DNA of 14,581 nucleotides from PALSA-612 sp046729255 (GTDB taxonomy: Bacteria > Actinomycetota > Thermoleophilia > Gaiellales > Gaiellaceae). A program made the position numbers and the translations under genes. Below, piece after piece: positions 12,860-14,581 of this stretch. Numbering within the stretch: position 1 is the stretch's first letter; every line of letters begins with the position of its first letter. The notes below the pieces were generated by a model, which saw only the letters and a program-made list of their open reading frames with translations, was not told the DNA's origin and made no database searches. The stretch covers positions 1 through 14,581 of the forward strand of contig JBKPGF010000100.1 of the NCBI GenBank assembly GCA_046729255.1, read 5' to 3'.

Positions 12860-12866
12860 GACGCTG

Positions 12867-12872
12867 AGGATA
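12867..12872 (-). promoter_or_regulatory. Leaderless-type -10 box TATCCT
   Basis: On the minus strand TATCCT is followed by 7 nt and the GTG at 12859. It directly abuts the terminator of the upstream gene, so the DUF72 operon probably has its own promoter. Confidence 0.5.
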
Positions 12873-12874
12873 GA

Positions 12875-12901
12875 GAGAGCGGGGCGCGTGGCCCCGCTCT
12901 C
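12875..12901 (-). terminator. Hairpin terminator of the secreted-protein gene
   Basis: An 11-bp perfect stem, GAGAGCGGGGC (12875-12885) with GCCCCGCTCTC (12891-12901), and a 5-nt loop. It starts 21 nt after the stop codon of the minus-strand gene ending at 12922. Only scattered T residues follow on the minus strand. Confidence 0.65.
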
Positions 12902-12921
12902 ATTGCTCGCTCAGGCCGGTG

Positions 12922-14022
12922 CTACCTCCTGAAATTGACCTTGACGATGCTGCTGCGCACGGAGAAAGCGCCCACCGTCGAGGTGACACAACGCGGCAGA
13001 CCGAGATTCGGCGACACCGTCGCGCAGATCTCCGGCGCATCGAAGGCCGGAATCGCGAATCGCACCTGGTAATACGTCGTCCTCACCATCTTCTTGACGG
13101 CGGTGAACGCTCCATTCGCCTTCGTCCCGTTCGTCGAACCCGAGCGCCTGAGGCCTGTTCGCGTCGCGCCCGAAAAGATCGGGAGCCTGACACCTGGCGT
13201 GAACGCCCCGGCGAGTGAGATCCGACCTGCAAGGGCGGCCGACTTCTTCGGCTTCGAGAACAAGGCCCGGAGCGTCAGCGAGACGGGCAACGGCGTCAGC
13301 GATACAGACGAGACGGTGCCCGGGACGTTTGGTGTGCCGACGCCTGGGTTGAAGGGGGTCCAGATCGACGTCCACAGGTACGCGCCCGCAGTACCCGGGT
13401 TCGTGAAGACACCACGGTTGAAGGTCAGCGTCGTGTCGACGAGCTTGATGCCGAACGGCGCGCGACCGGGAGTCCCCTGCGGCACGTCGTTGGGCTGTCC
13501 GCAGAAGGTCACCTTCGAACTTCCGAGTGTTTGCTCTGCACCAGTGGTGAGGTCGAAGTAGGCCGGAAACTCGATGACATTGCCGGCAACGGTGAGCTTG
13601 ATGATCCAGAAGGCCGTGTGCGTCGCCGTGCCTGTGCATAAGAGTGCGAGTTGCGTGAGTGGAACCGGGACGCCTCCCACGCTCGCAGTGCCCGTTGCAG
13701 CGCGCACCTCGATCGTTCCAGCGACCGGCACGATTGCCCCGCCGAGATCAGCTGCGAGCACTCGTACCGCAGCGCGGCCGATGGTCGCGCCGGGCGAGCC
13801 CGGGCTTGCGGTGAAGCCGACGGGCGAATAGGCGGCGAGCCTCGCCGTCGTGTCATCTGTCGGCCCCACGGCGAGGTGGACCTTCACCTGGCCGGATGCG
13901 CCGAGCCCATTCGGAACGGAAACGTCGAGCCGGGGGGTGAAGGCGGCGAGCGCAGGCGCGGAGAGCGCCAGCGCCAGAGCGGCCGCGCCGCCGAGGATGG
14001 CAAGTCGGAAAAGCGTTCTCAT
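12922..14022 (-). CDS. Secreted protein of unknown function with four cysteines, 366 aa
   Basis: A Sec-type signal peptide is clear: MRTLFRLAILGGAAALALAL followed by SAPALA, with cleavage expected after Ala26 or Ala27. There is no lipobox Cys, C-terminal anchor or LPXTG. The mature protein is rich in Gly, Thr, Val and Pro with alternating hydrophobic residues, suggesting beta-sandwich structure. Four Cys (in LLCTGT, VTFCGQ, EICATV, PRCVTS) could form two disulfides. A basic stretch (FSKPKKSAAL, then TRTGLRRSGSTNGTKANG) lies in the last third. I do not recognise a family. A good RBS (GAGGGAGG, minus strand) lies just before the ATG at 14022. It follows the substrate-binding-protein gene by 49 nt, but a functional link is not shown. 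Confidence 0.85.
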   Translation of the reverse strand: MRTLFRLAILGGAAALALALSAPALAAFTPRLDVSVPNGLGASGQVKVHLAVGPTDDTTARLAAYSPVGFTASPGSPGATIGRAAVRVLAADLGGAIVPVAGTIEVRAATGTASVGGVPVPLTQLALLCTGTATHTAFWIIKLTVAGNVIEFPAYFDLTTGAEQTLGSSKVTFCGQPNDVPQGTPGRAPFGIKLVDTTLTFNRGVFTNPGTAGAYLWTSIWTPFNPGVGTPNVPGTVSSVSLTPLPVSLTLRALFSKPKKSAALAGRISLAGAFTPGVRLPIFSGATRTGLRRSGSTNGTKANGAFTAVKKMVRTTYYQVRFAIPAFDAPEICATVSPNLGLPRCVTSTVGAFSVRSSIVKVNFRR

Positions 14023-14025
14023 ATT

Positions 14026-14033
14026 CCTCCCTC
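14026..14033 (-). promoter_or_regulatory. Ribosome binding site of the secreted-protein gene
   Basis: On the minus strand GAGGGAGG is followed by AAT and the ATG at 14022. It confirms this start and shows that this gene uses a leadered mRNA. Confidence 0.6.
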
Positions 14034-14071
14034 GCTTGGTGGCGGCCTCGAAAAGTAGCGCGAGGTGACTC

Positions 14072-14581
14072 TTAGCGTGTGGAAACCAGCGGGCCGATCG
14101 TCTGCCAGACGCCTTTCGTGTACCGGTAGAGGCGAACCTGGTCGAGCGGGTAGCGATCGCCCGGTCCGGTCTTGACGGCGATCCCCGGTAGCAGGAACGG
14201 GTTCGTCTTCGACGTCAGATGCGTGGCGGCGTCGAGCAGCTTCTTCCTCGTAGGGTCGCGCCCCGCTTTCCTCAGCGCCTCCACCATCGTGTGCGCCACG
14301 GCCATCCCGTACATGTTCGCGACGGCATTCGGATCGCCGCCCTTCGAGAAGCGCTTCATGATCGAGAGGTAGAGCTTCACCCCGACGTCCCTGCCCCACT
14401 TGGGCTTGTTCGTCGAGTCCTTGAGGAAGGCGAGCGACGTCGCGCCCTCGGTCGCGCGGTTGTTCGTGTTCAGCCGGGCGACGCTCATCACCCAGGGATC
14501 GATCGACACGGCAGCCACGAATACCTTCGGCCTCCAGCCGAGCTTGTCGGCGGCGATGAATGACTGGATCGTCTGCTTGGG
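14072..14581 (-). CDS. Branched-chain amino acid-type ABC transporter substrate-binding protein, C-terminal part (partial)
   Basis: The open frame runs through the window edge, with the visible N-terminal end reading PKQTIQSFIAADKLGWRPKV, so about 169 C-terminal residues are present and the start lies outside. It resembles the type I periplasmic binding proteins of the LivK/Leu-Ile-Val family: KLGWRPKVFV then SIDPWV, the YLSIMKRF helix, NMYGMAVAHTMVEALRKAGRDPTRKKLLDAA, and a closing LYRYTKGVWQTIGPLVS strand. It would capture a solute (amino acid, amide or aromatic acid) outside the membrane for an ABC importer, whose permease and ATPase genes would be expected outside this window. The TAA stop is at 14072-14074. 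Confidence 0.85.
   Translation of the reverse strand, partial: PKQTIQSFIAADKLGWRPKVFVAAVSIDPWVMSVARLNTNNRATEGATSLAFLKDSTNKPKWGRDVGVKLYLSIMKRFSKGGDPNAVANMYGMAVAHTMVEALRKAGRDPTRKKLLDAATHLTSKTNPFLLPGIAVKTGPGDRYPLDQVRLYRYTKGVWQTIGPLVSTR

Noticed and set aside
1..14581. Mobile elements, CRISPR arrays, tRNA/rRNA genes and origins
   Set aside because: I looked for transposase or integrase motifs, regularly spaced repeats, terminal inverted repeats and cloverleaf or rRNA sequences and saw none; the only clear direct repeat is the sseA tail.

Overview
The window is a GC-rich stretch of bacterial chromosome, densely packed with short intergenic gaps, many 4-nt start/stop overlaps and frequent GTG starts. 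These traits, several protein families and a repeated leaderless-promoter arrangement suggest an actinobacterium, possibly of the Thermoleophilia (Gaiella/Solirubrobacter-like). That placement is inference from gene content and style; no marker gene is present. I see no rRNA, tRNA, CRISPR array, transposase or integrase.

Layout. 1-356: the tail of an unknown gene and a small helical protein. 474-971: a cold-shock protein, a hairpin, and a very basic 63-aa protein. 943-1308: a small protein with two paired-Cys motifs, converging on 1300-2315 (minus), where a 93-aa protein is translationally coupled to a FabL-type enoyl-ACP reductase. 2357-5700 (plus): an EamA-type exporter, 4-hydroxyphenylpyruvate dioxygenase (HPPD), and an alpha/beta-hydrolase-like/class III nucleotide cyclase fusion. 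5707-5853 (minus): a 48-aa zinc-knuckle protein. 5895-8135 (plus): a cation diffusion facilitator with three C-terminal domains and a fumarylacetoacetate hydrolase family protein. 8202-11179 (plus): an MtnX-like HAD phosphatase, a GNAT fusion, a GST and a tandem rhodanese. A strong hairpin and a diverged second copy of the rhodanese 3' end follow. 11283-12859 (minus): a DUF72 protein and a class I glutamine amidotransferase. 12922-14581 (minus): a secreted four-cysteine protein and the C-terminal part of a branched-chain amino acid type ABC substrate-binding protein.

How the genes work together. HPPD makes homogentisate from 4-hydroxyphenylpyruvate. The FAH protein keeps the residues expected of fumarylacetoacetase, and the GST could be the maleylacetoacetate isomerase, so parts of tyrosine catabolism are scattered here; homogentisate dioxygenase is not in the window. 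The other genes look like independent housekeeping or stress functions.

The most notable structural points are: (a) a TANNNT box exactly 6-7 nt upstream of an ATG/GTG, repeated at nine genes, which points to leaderless transcription and fixes several starts; (b) a duplicated, mostly synonymously diverged sseA 3' end behind a 12-bp hairpin whose loop is the ATG of a 25-codon ORF; (c) a short zinc-knuckle gene divergent from the metal transporter; and (d) a cyclase fusion whose hydrolase nucleophile appears to be replaced by Ala. I did not find a recognisable new defence or mobile system.
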